NCBI GenBank assembly: GCA_963978545.1
Contig: OZ021722.1
Span: 39,201,365 to 39,265,364 of the forward strand
Direction of reading: 5' to 3'
DNA from: Linyphia triangularis
Taxonomy: Eukaryota > Arthropoda > Arachnida > Araneae > Linyphiidae
Length of the DNA stretch: 64,000 bases
Each line of letters opens with the position of its first letter. The stretch's first letter is position 1. The translations under genes and the position numbers were made by a program. Positions 61,172-64,000 of this stretch are shown piece after piece. The notes under the pieces were generated by a model, which saw only the letters and a list, made by a program, of their open reading frames with translations, had not been told where the DNA came from and searched no databases.

Positions 61172-62399
61172 CTAGCTAAATACCCGTGCTTCGCTAAGAA
61201 ATTTTAACATGTGCAATATTTTAGCTAGCTGTGAGGCCTTGCGTTGCGGAAATCTGTCATTCGTGTATAGGACCCAGTTTTTGGCACTTCGCTCGCAGGA
61301 AGGTTCATCGCTACGCAAAATCGAGCTTACTTCGTTCGATGAAAAGTTCATGGACACATAAACACAGGCTTATTTCACTCATTAAAAGGTTCATTGCTAT
61401 GCAAGCATAAGCTCGCTTCACTCACTAAAATCTAATTGCTACGTAAAGACTTAATATTGGAAGCCTCTCCCTTGCAAAGAAAAAAAAAATTCCCTACTAA
61501 TTCAACACTATTATTTTAACACGTGTTTGTGGAAAGCAAAATTAGAAACTAAAATTACTTATGTTAAAACTTTCAGAGACCTAGGCCTAATCAAAGTCGC
61601 TTTTTGTGAAAAAATTAATTAAAAAACAAATTAAAATTTTAACATTCTTTTTGTCAGTTCAATTTGAAGGCCAAAACTACTTGTGTTGAAAATTTCAGAA
61701 ATGTAGCCCATTTACAAATCGTTTTGTAAAATATTTGTTAGTTAATTTTAAAAAAAATTTAATTTTTTTTTTAATTCTGGTTTTCAAAAATCTAATTAGA
61801 AGGCCACAACTATTTATGTTGAAAATTTCAAAGCTGTAGCCCTATTTGAAATCGTTTTGTAATATTTATATTAATTAATAAAAAATATAATTAATAACGA
61901 AATAAATAAAAATTAAAAATTCTGTTTTTCTAAAGTTCAATTAGAAGGCCAAAACTACTTATACAGAAAATTTTAGAGCTGTCGCCCTATTAAAAATCGT
62001 TTTGTAAAATATTAGTTAATTAATTAATTAATTATGTAGCCCTATTAGTAATCGTTTTGTAAAATGTTTATTAATTAATTAAAAATTAATTAAAAAAGAA
62101 CAAAATAAATTTTTTAAATTCTGTTTTTTAAAAGTCCAATTAAAAGGCCAAAACTACTTATGTTGAAAATTTCAGAGCTATTATAGATTAGATATCGTTT
62201 TGTAACATGTTTATTAATTAAATAAAAAAATTAATTAAAAAATAACTAATTAAAATTTTAACATTCTATTATGATGTATACAATTAGAAGGCCAAAACTA
62301 CTTATGCTGAAAATTTCAGAGCTCTACTCCAATTTTAAGTAGGTTTCTATATATCCACAGAGCCACAGACAGACACACAGCTTGTTTTATTATTATAGA
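61172..62399 (-). mobile_element. Helitron, complete ends, internal repeat array
   Basis: Minus strand: 5'-TCTATAATAATAAAACAAGC, 3' end AGCGAAGCACGGGTATTTAG then CTAG, with A before and T after. The interior has about six diverged ~110-140 bp units (core AATTAGAAGGCCAAAACTAC ... TTTCAGAGCTGTAGCCC ... ATCGTTTTGTAAAAT) separated by TTAATTAA-rich spacers. A TCTGTGGCTCTGTGGATA-type segment lies next to the 5' end. No coding region. Confidence 0.8.
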
Positions 62400-62690
62400 T
62401 GGTCGTTGAAAACCACACTTCCATTATGATTCTTAAGAGTTATTAGAAACTCAATGTGTGTAAGAGAGGTCAAAATATTTGAAAATATTATTTTTATTAA
62501 GTTGATTCTGGAAATTCTGAAATTTTTTATTCTAGTTATCCTTGTGGATAAGAGAAATGGGACATACACGGGGCTAGTCTTTTAGATAAGTAAATGAAAT
62601 ATATGGCTTGACTTTACTGGTGCCACAAACTGTTTGAGATAGGCGTAACCTTATGATAATTAACTCTTTTTTTATCTATAAAAATCAAAC

Positions 62691-62750
62691 CTTGTTCTTG
62701 GATCAATCAGCTCATCCTTACCAAACATATCATGCCCGTGCTTTGATGCA
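62691..62750 (-). other. Possible exon of an unidentified gene
   Basis: Minus strand: branch-like TCTAAC, pyrimidine-rich CTACACTTTCTTTTAG, then an open 60 bp reading ASKHGHDMFGKDELIDPRT, followed by AAG|GTTTGA (or an earlier donor GTAAGG at 62721). Good splice context, but I do not recognise the peptide and saw no partner exon in 62.8-64 kb. Confidence 0.25.
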
Positions 62751-62754
62751 CTAA

Positions 62755-64000
62755 AAGAAAGTGTAGGTCCTCGAAGAGGTTAGATTCAATATTAATTTCG
62801 AATTTATGTTTTTGCTATTAATTTATCTTAAGAATGACGTCACTATTAGACGATTTAGAGTAAAGTTTTTTTCATTAAAGAATTTTGAATAAACTATAGT
62901 CAAAAGCTTTTTTTTTTTTTTAAATTTCCAATGTTTTGTTAAACTACTTTGATTTTATTGTTCTTGGTGCACATAACTTAATTCGTAAAAGTTTTCAAAA
63001 GACTTTATAAATTTTTTTACATTATCGTTCAGTGGGAATTCGAAATGCGATCCTGACTAGTGACTACAGTATCGGAAACTGTGTGGCTGCTAGAAATTTA
63101 AAATTCGGCAAACTCAATTTTTTTTTTTTTTTTTTTTAAATGTTAGTGTAATTGGTCGGTTTTAAATAGTGATGCTATACATTTTAGAGAGTAACATTTT
63201 ATGACGTCATCTTACAAAAGACCCACAGTACAATTTTCCAAAATATAATTTTATACTATTTAAAAAGTTTTTTTAGATATGTTATTAATAATTCATGTTG
63301 AAATGTTTCATTTTTAAAGCATTTCAATTCATCACTTATTTTACATTTACCTTATAAGAACGTTTAAAGCGCTTAAAAAAAGTTTTAGCATAAAACCATT
63401 ACTAAATTTCTATCGATTTCTAAAATAGTGTTAATGTGTACAGTTTTAAAATATTATTTATCGATTCCATCAATATTACTTGTAAAATAGTTAACAATAA
63501 ATCAATTTTAATAATTGCCGAATATACTGATTAGAAAATTCTTACACACTTTATCACGTTTAGTACACAATATTTAAATTAGAAAATTTCGAATGCAGTT
63601 CTATTTTCGCATTATTAATATTGAATCCTAGCAATATTACACCACACGCGTAGAAATTTTATTAAATTCTTTAAATCAGTAAACAGAATACAATCATCCC
63701 CTTACTAAACAAATATCTTCCCTTTTCATAGTCCAAACAATGCCGGACCATGCAGCCTTGTTATAATAATTCATTTTGAGAAGATACAGTTCCCTATTTT
63801 ATTACCCTTCCAGAATTGAATATGAATACAACCCAAATACATGCTTTCAACTCTTCCAGTTTTCTAATTGATAGTTTTCTTCATCATAATTTTTCATAAT
63901 TTATTTACTGATACAAAATAATTTATTTCTGTATTAATATATCTCATGTCTAAATTGTCAGTGAATTCATATGACAAAAGTTCTGAAATTTTTTGCCACT
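62755..64000. other. No recognisable feature
   Basis: AT-rich sequence to the window end, with no convincing ORF or element ends. Confidence 0.5.

Overview
The window is AT-rich, intron-rich animal DNA. It is most likely from an arthropod, and an arachnid is plausible from the crowding of Ty3/gypsy, RNase-H LINE, Helitron, hAT and tRNA-derived SINE copies; the species cannot be fixed from sequence alone. Only one host gene is clear: MCM2, on the minus strand. Fifteen exons (coding bases 27594 down to 2852, all GT-AG) join in frame into 738 residues, from the initiator Met through the histone-binding N-terminus, zinc finger and AAA+ core to the lid. The last ~165 residues expected for the family lie beyond the left edge. 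Upstream sit a perfect E2F site and a perfect CRE, which suits an S-phase gene.

Region by region. 1-27.6 kb is MCM2. Its introns hold a pogo/Tigger-like element (intron 10), a Helitron and an RNase-H LINE (intron 7), a nested stack of hAT-like elements and a LINE (intron 5), an array-bearing Helitron fragment (intron 4), SINEs (introns 1 and 2) and several MITEs. 27.9-35.6 kb has a gypsy RT scrap, a 2.6 kb element with ~430 bp inverted arms that carries a Helitron fragment, a LINE 3' end, a 245 bp fold-back element and a decayed local repeat array. 35.7-41.1 kb is a Ty3/gypsy element with 471 bp LTRs (~2% apart); its gag end and protease are damaged but RT-RNaseH-integrase is open. 41.1-52 kb has microsatellites, a second fold-back copy with its loop reversed, a TA-flanked inverted-repeat element, and a 4.8 kb inverted-repeat element containing a 2.4 kb hAT with an exact 8 bp target duplication.

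52.3-58.2 kb is the most unusual object: an LTR retrotransposon with identical 230 bp LTRs, inserted inside an (AT)n microsatellite. Its single long ORF reads Gag (SCAN-like capsid, CCHC), protease, integrase, then only the end of RT and a piece of RNase H. Integrase before RT is the Gmr1-like arrangement of Ty3/gypsy elements, with Ty1/copia-like order. Because the polymerase core is missing while the LTRs are identical, this copy probably moved recently using enzymes supplied in trans.

58.4-64 kb holds a long (CA)n array, a SINE, a second array-bearing Helitron and one possible exon of an unidentified gene. I found no rRNA, functional tRNA, CRISPR or bacterial-type features.
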